This document shows positions 26,890 through 34,690 of a stretch of 64,000 nucleotides of DNA, piece after piece. Origin of the DNA: CAZSSM01 sp964609385 (GTDB lineage: Bacteria; Planctomycetota; Planctomycetia; Isosphaerales; Isosphaeraceae). Location: positions 62,001 through 126,000 of the forward strand of contig CAZSSM010000001.1 in assembly GCA_964609385.1 (NCBI GenBank). Reading direction: 5' to 3'. The notes under the pieces are model-generated. The model made no database searches. It saw only the letters and a program-made list of their open reading frames with translations, and was not told the origin of the DNA. A program made the translations under genes and the position numbers. Every line of letters begins with the position of its first letter. Within the stretch, counting starts at the first letter, position 1.

Positions 26890-28947
26890 TCACGACGGGG
26901 CCGCTTCGGCCAAGCCCGCCTCGTTGGCTAGTGCTTCGAGCCGTGGTTCGTCCATGATCTCGATGCCGAGCGACCTGGCCTTCTCGAGCTTGCTTCCCGC
27001 CTTCTCGCCGGCCAGGAGGATCGTGGTCGACTTGGAGACCGTTCCCGTGACCTTGGCGCCGAGCCGCTTCAACAAGGCCGTCGCCTCCTCGCGCGAGCGT
27101 CGCGGCAGGGTTCCGGTGATGACGACGGTCTGGCCCGAGAGGGGGAGGGTGCCATCGATTTCTGGTTGGTCGAGTACCAGAGGTTGAGGATCCATTCCGA
27201 CCTCAATCAGGGAGTCGAGTAACCGCTGATTCTCCGGATCCTCGAAGAACCGCGCGGCGCTCTCCGCGACGACCGGCCCGATCTCCGGAATCGCCTCCAA
27301 GTCCTCTTGCGTCGCCTTGCGGAGCGCATCGAGGGTGTCGAACTTCAGGGCCAGAACTTCAGAGACGCTTCTCCCGACGTGCCGGATGACCAGTCCCGTA
27401 AGAAAGCGATTCAACGTCCGCGTCCTTGACTCGTCCAGGGCACGGACTAGATTGGCCGCCGACTTGGTTCCCATCCGATCCAACTCGGCGAGTTGTGTTT
27501 CGTCGAGCCGATATAGATCAGCCAGTTCGGTGACGAGTTGCTTGTCCACGAGTTGTTCGATGAGCTTGTCGCCGAGACCATCGATGTCCATGGCATCGCG
27601 TTGTGCGAAGTAGCTGATCCATCCTTTTAGTTGCGCCGGACAGCGTTGGCGGACGTTCAGGCAGCGGAGATCGACATCGCCCTCGGTGTCCCGGCCGACC
27701 TCGTGTCCGCAAACAGGACAGGTTGTCGGGAATTCATAAGTCTGTTCGGTGCCGTCACGGGCATCGGTCTCGACCCGGACGACCTGCGGGATGATCTCGC
27801 CGGCCTTCTGGACCACGACGGTGTCGCCGATCCGGACGTCTTTCCGCTCGATCTCCTCAGCGTTGTGCAGGCTGGCCCGCTTGACGGTCGTACCGGCCAA
27901 GGCGACCGGTTCCAACTCGGCCACGGGGGTCAACCGTCCCGTCTTGCCCACCTGGATGGTGATGCCGACCAGCCGGGTAATGGCCTGTTCCGCCTCATAC
28001 TTGTAAGCGATCATCCACCGAGAGCTTTTGCTTCGTTCTCCGAGACGTCGTCGATGGCCCAGATCATCAACCTTGATGACGAGGCCATCGGTCTGATAGT
28101 CGAGCCCGTTGCGGAGCGACTCCCAACGCATCGCGTGGTCGATCACCCCGTCGATCGTCTCGTACCGCTCCAGATCGGAACTGACCGGGATCCCCCAATC
28201 ACGGACGCGCATCATGATCTCGCGGTAAGACGTTTCCTCAATTCCCTCGAACGGACCCAAGCCGTGCGCGATGAACCGGAGCCGTCGGGTGGCACAGAGT
28301 TGCGGGTCGAGCAGCTTGAGCGAGCCGGCAGTGGCGTTGCGCGGGTTGGCGAAGGGAGGTTCTTCAGCCTCGCGACGGAGGTCGTTGAGCCGGATCAACT
28401 CGCTGTTGGGCATGTAGACCTCGCCACGGATCTCGATCAAGGGCGGGGGATCCCCTTCGAGCCGGAGCGGAATCGACCGGACCGTCTTGAGGTTCTGCGT
28501 GATGTCGTCCCCTTGGACGCCATTGCCGCGCGTCGCTCCCAGGACCAGGTGCCCCTCTTCGTAGCGGAGGCTCACGGCGACCCCGTCGACCTTCAACTCG
28601 ACGGTGAAGGTCAGAATTTCATCGTCGTTGAAGGTCCGTCGGATCCGCGCATCCCAATCGCGAACCGCATCGAAGTTGTACGTGTTCTCGATTGAGAGCA
28701 TCGGCAAAGCATGGGTGACGGTCCGAAACTCCTCGAGCGGCTGACCGCCGACACGCTGGGTCGGGCTGTCGGGCGTGACCCACTCCGGATGCTCCGATTC
28801 GATCTGCTTGAGCTCGTCCATGAGCCGGTCGTACTCGCGGTCGCTGATCGCTGGCGCCGCCTCGACGTAGTACAACCGATCGTGCCGATCGATCTCCTCG
28901 CGCAGTTTTTCCAAGCGGGCCTTCCGCGACCCATCCGAATTCGCCAT
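26890..28947 (-). CDS. ligA: NAD-dependent DNA ligase LigA
   Basis: The protein has 685 residues from the ATG at 28947, with GGAGGA about 9 bases upstream; an in-frame GTG at 28962 is less well placed. The Ia domain lies at the N-terminus (HDRLYYVEAAPAISDREYD). The adenylation site is VELKVDGVAVSLRY with Lys119 as nucleophile. Other landmarks are ATRGNGVQGDDITQN, IEIRGEVYMP, a four-Cys zinc site (CPVCGHEV, then RCLN and RCPAQLKG), helix-hairpin-helix repeats (DIDGLGDKLIEQLVD, IPEIGPVVAESA) and a C-terminal BRCT domain (LSGQTVVITGTLPRRSREEA). It seals nicks in replication and repair. All motifs are intact and the length is standard for the family. Confidence 0.97.
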   Translation of the reverse strand: MANSDGSRKARLEKLREEIDRHDRLYYVEAAPAISDREYDRLMDELKQIESEHPEWVTPDSPTQRVGGQPLEEFRTVTHALPMLSIENTYNFDAVRDWDARIRRTFNDDEILTFTVELKVDGVAVSLRYEEGHLVLGATRGNGVQGDDITQNLKTVRSIPLRLEGDPPPLIEIRGEVYMPNSELIRLNDLRREAEEPPFANPRNATAGSLKLLDPQLCATRRLRFIAHGLGPFEGIEETSYREIMMRVRDWGIPVSSDLERYETIDGVIDHAMRWESLRNGLDYQTDGLVIKVDDLGHRRRLGERSKSSRWMIAYKYEAEQAITRLVGITIQVGKTGRLTPVAELEPVALAGTTVKRASLHNAEEIERKDVRIGDTVVVQKAGEIIPQVVRVETDARDGTEQTYEFPTTCPVCGHEVGRDTEGDVDLRCLNVRQRCPAQLKGWISYFAQRDAMDIDGLGDKLIEQLVDKQLVTELADLYRLDETQLAELDRMGTKSAANLVRALDESRTRTLNRFLTGLVIRHVGRSVSEVLALKFDTLDALRKATQEDLEAIPEIGPVVAESAARFFEDPENQRLLDSLIEVGMDPQPLVLDQPEIDGTLPLSGQTVVITGTLPRRSREEATALLKRLGAKVTGTVSKSTTILLAGEKAGSKLEKARSLGIEIMDEPRLEALANEAGLAEAAPS

Positions 28948-29247
28948 CCTGCAATCCTCCACGAAACGGGAAGGCCCGCAACGTCTGCGCGCACCGGGGA
29001 CGCACGTGCCCTTCGAGGTTGGTCTGTTCGATCCCCAATCCAGACATAAAGCGCCCGACCCAACGCGTCGAGCAGAGATCCGTCCCGCCCCGGTTCCTCA
29101 TCGAGCCGGAGTGGCCTTCCCTCTCATATCGATCATCTTTGGCTCGATCCTGCCCGCGACACAGCAAGTCGATTCACGACGTGCGTGAGTATTTCCGAGT
29201 GCGGCCAGTGGACAGGATCAAAAGGTGTCGGGTCTACCAACGAACGA
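28948..29247. other. Intergenic region upstream of ligA
   Basis: This 300-base gap lies between ndk (upstream on the same strand) and ligA. I see no convincing gene; it probably contains the ligA promoter. Confidence 0.4.
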
Positions 29248-29703
29248 TCAGTCGCCCGAGGTGACCCACTGGGTACCCGCGACCTCATAGCAATACTCTT
29301 CGTCCTTGGAGAACCAGAGCGCTCGCTCGCGTTCGGCCGATTCAGGGCTGTCGCTGCCATGGATCAGGTTGTTTTGGACGCTCAACGCGAAGTCACCACG
29401 GATGGTCCCGGGGGCCGCCTCAGCTCCATTGGTCGAGCCCATCATCGTCCGGACCACCTTGATCGCGTTCTCACCTTCCAGCAGCGCCACGACGACCGGG
29501 CAGCTCGTGATGAAGCTGATCAGGCCTTCGAAGAACGGCTTACCCTCGTGCTCCTTGTAGTGCTTGACGGCCAGTTCGCGGTCGACGCGCATCATTTTGA
29601 GACCGGCAATTTGGATCCCCTTGGCCTCGAACCGCTGAAGGATCTGGCCGACCAATCGGCGCTGGACGCAATCGGGTTTGAAGATGACGAGGGTGCATTC
29701 CAT
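29248..29703 (-). CDS. ndk: Nucleoside diphosphate kinase (possible independent start inside a longer frame)
   Basis: From the ATG at 29703 (MECTLVIFKPD) this encodes a normal-length Ndk of 151 residues. Motifs are TLVIFKPDCVQR (Lys of the phosphate site), KHYKEHEGKPFFEGLISFI, MMGSTNGAEAAPGTIRGDF and the active-site NLIHGSDSPESAERE with phosphorylated His115. It transfers gamma-phosphate between nucleoside tri- and diphosphates. A second ATG lies 6 bases upstream at 29709. The same frame continues upstream without a stop into a JAMM-protease domain, so the protein could also be made as a fusion (see the 29248-30345 entry). A promoter-like sequence at 29761-29796 supports separate ndk expression. 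Confidence 0.85.
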   Translation of the reverse strand: MECTLVIFKPDCVQRRLVGQILQRFEAKGIQIAGLKMMRVDRELAVKHYKEHEGKPFFEGLISFITSCPVVVALLEGENAIKVVRTMMGSTNGAEAAPGTIRGDFALSVQNNLIHGSDSPESAERERALWFSKDEEYCYEVAGTQWVTSGD

Positions 29704-30345
29704 GGTCATAGTCGAGTCTCGCGAAGCATTCATTGGAAAGGCAGGGGGAAACGTGCGCACAGTATAGTAACCCGGCCCTTCCGAATGCAATGTCAAGGGC
29801 CCCCCCGGTGTCGTCGGCGCCAATTGCCAAGGGACCTCGACCAGTTCACCGTCGGCATCGGGGCCGGGGATCTGCCAGGCGCGGACGACCGGCTCGTCAA
29901 AGCGCTGGGAAATACCCCGCGGACCAGCCTCGCGCAATGAAACGATGAAGCGGGGGACATCCCCGTAATAGTTCTCGCGGATATCGGTCTGACTTGGCCA
30001 GGCCGGGCCGTTCGGGTGTGAGTGATAGAACCCGACGAACTGCGCCTGACCCTGGCGGAGGATCCGATGCGCTTCGAGGAGTTGCTTGGGGTCGACGGTA
30101 TAACGAACTCGGCTGGCGTCACGATTGCGGGTCGGGAAAACCGCCGTAATCCGAGGCGGCACGCCGCCGAGCAAGCCGCAGGCCTCCAGCGGCGCTTCGC
30201 TTCGGCAATGGGCGATCATCACGCGGTAGAGATCGACGGGGAACCGGAGCGGCTCGGGTTCCCCGCGCAGCGTGCCGGTCGGGACGGGCCCCGGATCGCG
30301 GTGTTCGTTCCGCGACGTCGGATCGGGCGGGGGCGTCCCGGCCAT
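29248..30345 (-). CDS. JAMM/Mov34-type metalloprotease domain, in frame with Ndk (365-residue apparent fusion)
   Basis: The frame from the ATG at 30345 runs 365 residues. Residues 35-180 form a bacterial JAMM (M67) domain: Glu54 in APLEACGLLGG, and HSHPNGPAWPSQTD giving H108-x-H110-x10-D121 with Ser118, a complete zinc site. Such enzymes remove groups from the C-terminus of ubiquitin-like sulfur carriers; Mec+ of actinobacteria frees cysteine from CysO. The gene starts 7 bases after the cysteine synthase stop, with GGAG inside the end of that gene, so translational coupling is likely. Residues 215-365 are Ndk. The linker region looks intergenic at DNA level (AT-richer, promoter-like), so the fusion may be accidental read-through of a lost stop rather than a selected two-domain enzyme. 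No CysO-like carrier gene is visible nearby. Confidence 0.75.
   Translation of the reverse strand: MAGTPPPDPTSRNEHRDPGPVPTGTLRGEPEPLRFPVDLYRVMIAHCRSEAPLEACGLLGGVPPRITAVFPTRNRDASRVRYTVDPKQLLEAHRILRQGQAQFVGFYHSHPNGPAWPSQTDIRENYYGDVPRFIVSLREAGPRGISQRFDEPVVRAWQIPGPDADGELVEVPWQLAPTTPGGPLTLHSEGPGYYTVRTFPPAFPMNASRDSTMTMECTLVIFKPDCVQRRLVGQILQRFEAKGIQIAGLKMMRVDRELAVKHYKEHEGKPFFEGLISFITSCPVVVALLEGENAIKVVRTMMGSTNGAEAAPGTIRGDFALSVQNNLIHGSDSPESAERERALWFSKDEEYCYEVAGTQWVTSGD
29761..29796 (-). promoter_or_regulatory. Sigma-70-like promoter candidate upstream of ndk
   Basis: On the minus strand TTGCAT (790-785) and TATACT (766-761) are 18 bases apart, with a TTGACA overlapping just upstream (796-791). The predicted start would lie about 45 bases before the ndk ATG at 29709. 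It lies inside the frame joining the JAMM and Ndk domains. Confidence 0.5.
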
Positions 30346-30352
30346 GGTTGGA

Positions 30353-31348
30353 TCACTCCGGATAGAGCGGCGTGGAAAGGTAGCGTTCGCCCAGGTCGGG
30401 CAAGATGACGACGACCAGCTTGCCGGCGTTCTCGGGCCGTCGAGCCACCTGCAAGGCCCCCGCCGCAGCCGCACCGCAGGAGATGCCGACCAGCATCCCT
30501 TCGAGTCGGGCCAGTTGTCGCGCCGTCTCGAAGGAATCGTCGTCGCTGACGGTCAGGATCTCGTCGATCACCTCGGTGTTGAGCACGTCCGGCACGAACC
30601 CCGCACCGATCCCTTGAATCTTGTGACGGCCCGGCTGGATCGGCTCGCCCTTGCTGTTCTGGGTCAGGACTGGCGAGGTCTCCGGCTCGACGGCGACGAC
30701 CTTCACCGACGGCTTGTACTGCTTGAGCACCTCGCCGCAGCCGGTGATCGTGCCGCCGGTGCCGACGCCGCAGACTAGGATGTCGACCCGCCCTTGGGTA
30801 TCGCGCCAGATCTCCTCAGCGGTGGTCCGCCGATGGATCTCGGGGTTGGCCGGGTTGCGGAACTGCATCGGCATGAAGGCGTTTTCGGTCGTCTCGTGGA
30901 TCTCCTCGGCCCGACGGACCGCACCGGGCATCCCTTGTTCGGCCGGTGTCAGGACGATCTCGGCGCCGAAGGCCTTCATCAGCCGTCGACGTTCGATCGA
31001 CATGCTCTCGGGCATCGTCACCATCAGGCGATAGCCCCGAGCCGCGCAGGTGAAAGCCAAGGCAATTCCCGTGTTCCCGCTGGTCGGTTCGATGATCGTC
31101 GTCTCCGCGTTGATCAGGCCATCACGCTCGGCCGCGTCGATCATCGAGACGCCGATCCGGTCCTTGACCGACCAGAGCGGATTGAAGTTCTCGAGCTTGG
31201 CGACCAACTCAGCCTGGCAGCCTTGGCTGACCCGCTGGACCCGGATCAGCGGGGTGTTGCCGATGCACTGCGTGATGTCGTCATAGATGCGTCCGCGAAC
31301 CGGACCGGACGTCTGATCGGTCCCTTGCCCCTGTTCCACCGTCGCCAT
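30353..31348 (-). CDS. cysK: Cysteine synthase (O-acetylserine sulfhydrylase type)
   Basis: The protein has 331 residues from the ATG at 31348, with AAAGGA about 9 bases upstream; the frame is open further 5' but that leader shows no homology-like pattern. PLP-fold motifs are complete: IGNTPLIRVQRV, NFNPLWSVKDRIG with the cofactor Lys62, EPTSGNTGIALAF binding the substrate carboxylate, GVGTGGTITGCGEVL binding the PLP phosphate, and GISCGAAAAGAL with the Ser/Cys near the pyridine nitrogen. It makes cysteine from O-acetylserine and sulfide, or a sulfur-carrier thiocarboxylate. The JAMM protease gene follows 7 bases downstream, as in actinobacterial mec-cysO-cysM loci, so a CysM-like carrier-dependent role is possible. 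The sequence alone does not separate CysK from CysM, though the NPLWSVKDR loop is CysK-like. Confidence 0.92.
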   Translation of the reverse strand: MATVEQGQGTDQTSGPVRGRIYDDITQCIGNTPLIRVQRVSQGCQAELVAKLENFNPLWSVKDRIGVSMIDAAERDGLINAETTIIEPTSGNTGIALAFTCAARGYRLMVTMPESMSIERRRLMKAFGAEIVLTPAEQGMPGAVRRAEEIHETTENAFMPMQFRNPANPEIHRRTTAEEIWRDTQGRVDILVCGVGTGGTITGCGEVLKQYKPSVKVVAVEPETSPVLTQNSKGEPIQPGRHKIQGIGAGFVPDVLNTEVIDEILTVSDDDSFETARQLARLEGMLVGISCGAAAAGALQVARRPENAGKLVVVILPDLGERYLSTPLYPE

Positions 31349-31650
31349 CGGCTTAGGTCCTTTCGCTCGATCGGGTCGGGCCGTGACCCTGGATCTGGTC
31401 GACAAAAAAATCGGGATCATCACGCCCGTTGGTCTCAAATCCCCACGCTCGTCGAACGGCCAGGGTGTGTCCTCCACCTCGACGACGAGCCAACGGAATC
31501 ATATCGCGGCGCCGAGAGAGGCGTCCGGTATTGGGGTCGTCGCCCCCCTAAAATGGAGCGAGGACGTCCCGGTCCACCTGACAGCATGTTGCTGATCGCA
31601 CGTTCCGGCTCAACCTGATCATCATACCCACTCTCAAGGAACTCCGCGAC

Positions 31651-32604
31651 ATGGCCAACGAATCGATGACCCAAGCCGAGCCGACCGCGACGAGCCGTCC
31701 CATCACGCAAGCCAGCCCCGAGCCGTCGTCGACGACCAACGGATCGGGCAACAGCCCGGCAACGCCTCAGACGGCGGCTCAGGACCAGATCCCGAGCCTG
31801 GTCCCCGTGACCGGTTGGCATGTTCTGCACCTGTTCTATCGGATCGATCAGAGCGTTTTGGCCCGGATGCACAAGAGCAATCGCCGGACGGGCCTGAAGC
31901 AATTGGCCGCCGCGCTCGATGCCGAGGCCGACGACGCCCCCACCCAGATGCACAGCTTCGCGATGGTCGGTCACAAAGGAGACTTCGGTCTGGTCGCCGC
32001 CGACCCCGACATCCTCAAGCTGCATCGGCTCCAGAACGCGATTCGCAGCTCCGACCTCGGCGCGGCGCTGGTGCTCAACGCGTCGTTCTATTCGCTCACC
32101 GAGATCAGCGAGTATGTCCCTTCGGTCGAACGCTATGCCGAGAAGCTCAAAGGGGACGGCGCCGTCGATCCGAACGACCCGACCTTCCAGGCCAAGCTGA
32201 AGAACTACGAGCGTCGACTGACCATCATGAACCGCCAGCGGCTCACCCCCGAGTTCCCCGACTGGCCTTGCCTCTGTTTCTACCCGATGAACAAACTCCG
32301 CCAGGGTGGTGACCAGAACTGGTTCCTGCTCGACTTCGAGGAGCGCGACCGCATGATGGCCGAGCATGGCAAGAGCGGGATGCAGTTCGCCGGCCGGGTC
32401 ATTCAGGTCATCACCACCTCGACCGGCCTCGACGATTGGGAATGGGGCGTCACCCTCTGGGCGACCAACCCGGCCTACCTCAAGGAGATCGTCTACACGA
32501 TGCGGTTCGACCGCGCCTCGGCCCAGTACGCCCAGTTCGGAGAGTTCTACTTCGGGTTCCGCATGCCGACCAAACAAATGCTCGATGTGCTCCGGGTCCT
32601 CTGA
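31651..32604 (+). CDS. chdC: Chlorite-dismutase-family haem protein (coproheme decarboxylase ChdC/HemQ type)
   Basis: The protein has 317 residues from the ATG at 31651, with AAGGA about 10 bases upstream. A Ser/Thr/Pro/Gln-rich N-terminal 45 residues precede the domain, which starts at GWHVLHLFYRIDQSV. Recognised pieces are HSFAMVGHKGDFGLVAADPD, NASFYSLTEISEYVPSVERY, WPCLCFYPMNKLRQGGDQNW and AEHGKSGMQFAGRV, then TGLDDWEWGVTLW. The His in the AEHGKSG helix and the YPMNK segment correspond to the haem-handling core of HemQ proteins. It is expected to remove two propionate carboxyls from coproheme III to give haem b in the coproporphyrin-dependent pathway, in the cytoplasm. The disordered N-terminal extension is unusual. 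No other haem gene is adjacent. Confidence 0.87.
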   Translation: MANESMTQAEPTATSRPITQASPEPSSTTNGSGNSPATPQTAAQDQIPSLVPVTGWHVLHLFYRIDQSVLARMHKSNRRTGLKQLAAALDAEADDAPTQMHSFAMVGHKGDFGLVAADPDILKLHRLQNAIRSSDLGAALVLNASFYSLTEISEYVPSVERYAEKLKGDGAVDPNDPTFQAKLKNYERRLTIMNRQRLTPEFPDWPCLCFYPMNKLRQGGDQNWFLLDFEERDRMMAEHGKSGMQFAGRVIQVITTSTGLDDWEWGVTLWATNPAYLKEIVYTMRFDRASAQYAQFGEFYFGFRMPTKQMLDVLRVL

Positions 32605-32918
32605 GTCTCCTCACGTTCGGAGGGACAGGTCCAATCCTGTTTCACGATCCCGCCATCGCCATCGTCGCGAGCGCGGAACTCCTCCCAACGAGTACCAACC
32701 CGGAGCAAGTCTCCGGGTCGTCCCTAAGCGATCGCGAGATGACCCAGAAAGACGGACAGTGGAATCAACTTTTGCATGAATTAATTTTGCTATGATAGCC
32801 AAATTTTTCTCAACATCGAAATATTTCGGTTGCACGCAAGTGATTGCACCGGATCGCTCGACCCGAAGACCGCAAGGATCATCAAGACGAGTCGAGCGAT
32901 CCGGGGTAGGGTCACGGC
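32605..32918. other. Intergenic region upstream of the AraC-type gene
   Basis: This 314-base stretch includes an AT-rich patch at about 32765-32830. It holds the promoter candidate listed separately. No gene is supported. Confidence 0.45.
32767..32796 (+). promoter_or_regulatory. Extended -10 promoter candidate
   Basis: TGCTATGAT at 32788-32796 matches an extended -10 element (TGnTATnAT), in an AT-rich patch 122 bases before the AraC/GyrI gene. The -35 (AACTTT, 18 bases upstream) is poor, which extended -10 promoters tolerate. Confidence 0.35.
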
Positions 32919-33842
32919 ATGGACGCTTCAAGGAGACCATCGACCTACCGACAACGGATCCTCCAGGTGCAACTGTACATCCAGGCTCACCTGGATGAGG
33001 ATCTGTCGTTGGAGCGGTTAGCGCGGGTCGCGCACTTCTCGCCGTATCACTTTCACCGGATCTTTCGAGGGGTGGTCGGCGAGGGGGTGGCCGAGCACAT
33101 CCGTCGGCTCCGCCTGGAGCGGGCGGCGCTCCGGCTCGGTAGCACCGACACGTCGATCGTCCAGTTGGCGTTCGATGCCGGCTACGGGACGCACGAGGCG
33201 TTCTCGCGCGCCTTCCGGCACCATTTCGGCATGACCCCGTCGCAGTATCGACGTTCCCGAGAGGCCAACGCCCCTCGGGAGCCGAGTCCATCGACGGGGC
33301 TCGTCGATGCACTTCATGAGGAAGGGAACGATTTGCCCATGGATACCACCTCGGCGACCACCCACGACGTGCAGGTCCGGACGCTCGACCCCATTCGTGT
33401 CGTTTCGCTCCGCCATGTGGGACCCTACAAGGAATCGGGGCCGACTTGGATGCGATTGATGGCCTGGGCCGGACCCCACGGCCTGTTCGGACCCCAGACG
33501 CGGACCCTCGGGATCTGCCACGACGACCCCGACGTCACGCCCCCGGAGAAGATCCGCTTCGACGTCTCAATCACCGTCGACGAGGCGTTCCAGCTCAATG
33601 CGGAAACCGACGCCGACCTCTTCGAGCAGACCATCGCCGGCGGACCCTACGCCGTGCTCAAACATCTCGGCTCCTACGACGGGCTGGAAGCGACCTATCG
33701 GTGGCTCTACGGAACCTGGCTGCCGGGCAGCGGCCGAGAACCGGGCAACATCCCCGCCTTCGAGGTCTACGTCAATTCGCCGATGGAGGTGGCGCCCGAC
33801 GCGTTGATCACCGAGATTTATATCCCCTTGGAACCGAAGTAA
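32919..33842 (+). CDS. AraC-family regulator with GyrI-like ligand-binding domain
   Basis: The protein has 307 residues. Two helix-turn-helix motifs lie at residues 15-115: DLSLERLARVAHFSPYHFHR and IVQLAFDAGYGTHEAFSRAF, ending in GMTPSQYRRS, the AraC/XylS DNA-binding signature. After a 30-residue linker, residues 145-307 form a GyrI-like small-molecule-binding domain (VRTLDPIRVVSLRHVGPYKE, YAVLKHLGSYDGLEATYRWL, PAFEVYVNSPMEV). This Rob/SbmC-type architecture senses hydrophobic compounds or stress and often activates efflux or detoxification genes. The gene stands alone, so a target operon is not apparent. GTCACGGC is the only sequence close upstream of the ATG, so the ribosome site is weak. 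An alternative GTG start is not needed. Confidence 0.9.
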   Translation: MDASRRPSTYRQRILQVQLYIQAHLDEDLSLERLARVAHFSPYHFHRIFRGVVGEGVAEHIRRLRLERAALRLGSTDTSIVQLAFDAGYGTHEAFSRAFRHHFGMTPSQYRRSREANAPREPSPSTGLVDALHEEGNDLPMDTTSATTHDVQVRTLDPIRVVSLRHVGPYKESGPTWMRLMAWAGPHGLFGPQTRTLGICHDDPDVTPPEKIRFDVSITVDEAFQLNAETDADLFEQTIAGGPYAVLKHLGSYDGLEATYRWLYGTWLPGSGREPGNIPAFEVYVNSPMEVAPDALITEIYIPLEPK

Positions 33843-34690
33843 TCCGGGATGAACCGCTCGTCGACCCCGCGATTCTTGCCGGATCGCCGGGGTCTCCTCC
33901 GATGCCGATCCGAAGCGCCATCGGTCCGATCGTACGACGCGATCGTCCCTGCCACATCCGACGACCGCAGGCGACAATCGGGCCGTCGCCAGCCGGACGA
34001 TTCGGCTGCAAATCGACGCCGAGACGCAGGCCACCACGCTTGCAAGCGTGGTGGCCTGCAATTAAGATCCTTTGTCCACTTGATCTTGTCAATTCGACCA
34101 GGTGTCCGATCGGGTCGCGACGATCGCTCTGATCCCGCGGAGGCATCGCTGATCTTGGACTTTTCGACACATTGGTGTTCGAGAGCGGTCCAACGCGGCG
34201 CGTTGGAATGCGTCCGACCGTCAAAACCCGGAGCCGGAGGCCTGGATCGAGCGGCTCAGTGAGCCGGAAGGTCGGCCGCACGAAGCCGAACGAAAGCGGG
34301 GCGCCCGGCTCCGAAGCGCGATTTGTCGACGGATCGAGTCGATGATCCGGATCGGACGGATCGTCGGGGAGACTCAGGACACGGCTCGGGATTCGGGTCC
34401 TACATCCAATTCCGTTGCGAATCGGAGGGAGCGAATCCTCGATCCTATGGGAAAAGCTTCGTGATTCCCGTCGTTGGCGGATCACCGAAGAATCGGGATG
34501 CCTCACGTCGTCTCGACAAATCGCGCGGGTGGCAGGGGAGGTGGATCGGTTGGGCTGTCTCGAGCGTGGGATTGTCTCGCCTTGGTGAGACCTCGAGGGC
34601 AGGACTGGTATGATCGGTGCGTTGGATCTCGGAGATCTGACCCCCTTATGCCGCATTCCACTCCCGTCGATCCCGCGAAGGCCGACCACC
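33843..34690. other. Long intergenic region containing a large palindrome
   Basis: This 848-base stretch lies between the AraC gene and the PQQ-propeller gene. Long open frames exist on the minus strand, but they are Arg/Ser/Pro-rich and match nothing recognisable. The clear structure is the palindrome at 34026-34059. The rest shows nothing I can name. Confidence 0.5.
34026..34059. repeat. 34-bp perfect palindrome without loop
   Basis: The half-site GCAGGCCACCACGCTTG is followed directly by its exact reverse complement. It has no T-run after it. It could be an operator, a REP-type element or a terminator of the AraC gene about 180 bases upstream. Confidence 0.85.

Noticed and set aside
27631..28695. 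A 354-codon plus-strand open frame opposite ligA
   Set aside because: It is antisense to an intact LigA with all catalytic motifs; no motif of its own.
31435..32577. A 380-codon minus-strand open frame opposite chdC
   Set aside because: It is a shadow; the plus-strand HemQ motifs are unambiguous.
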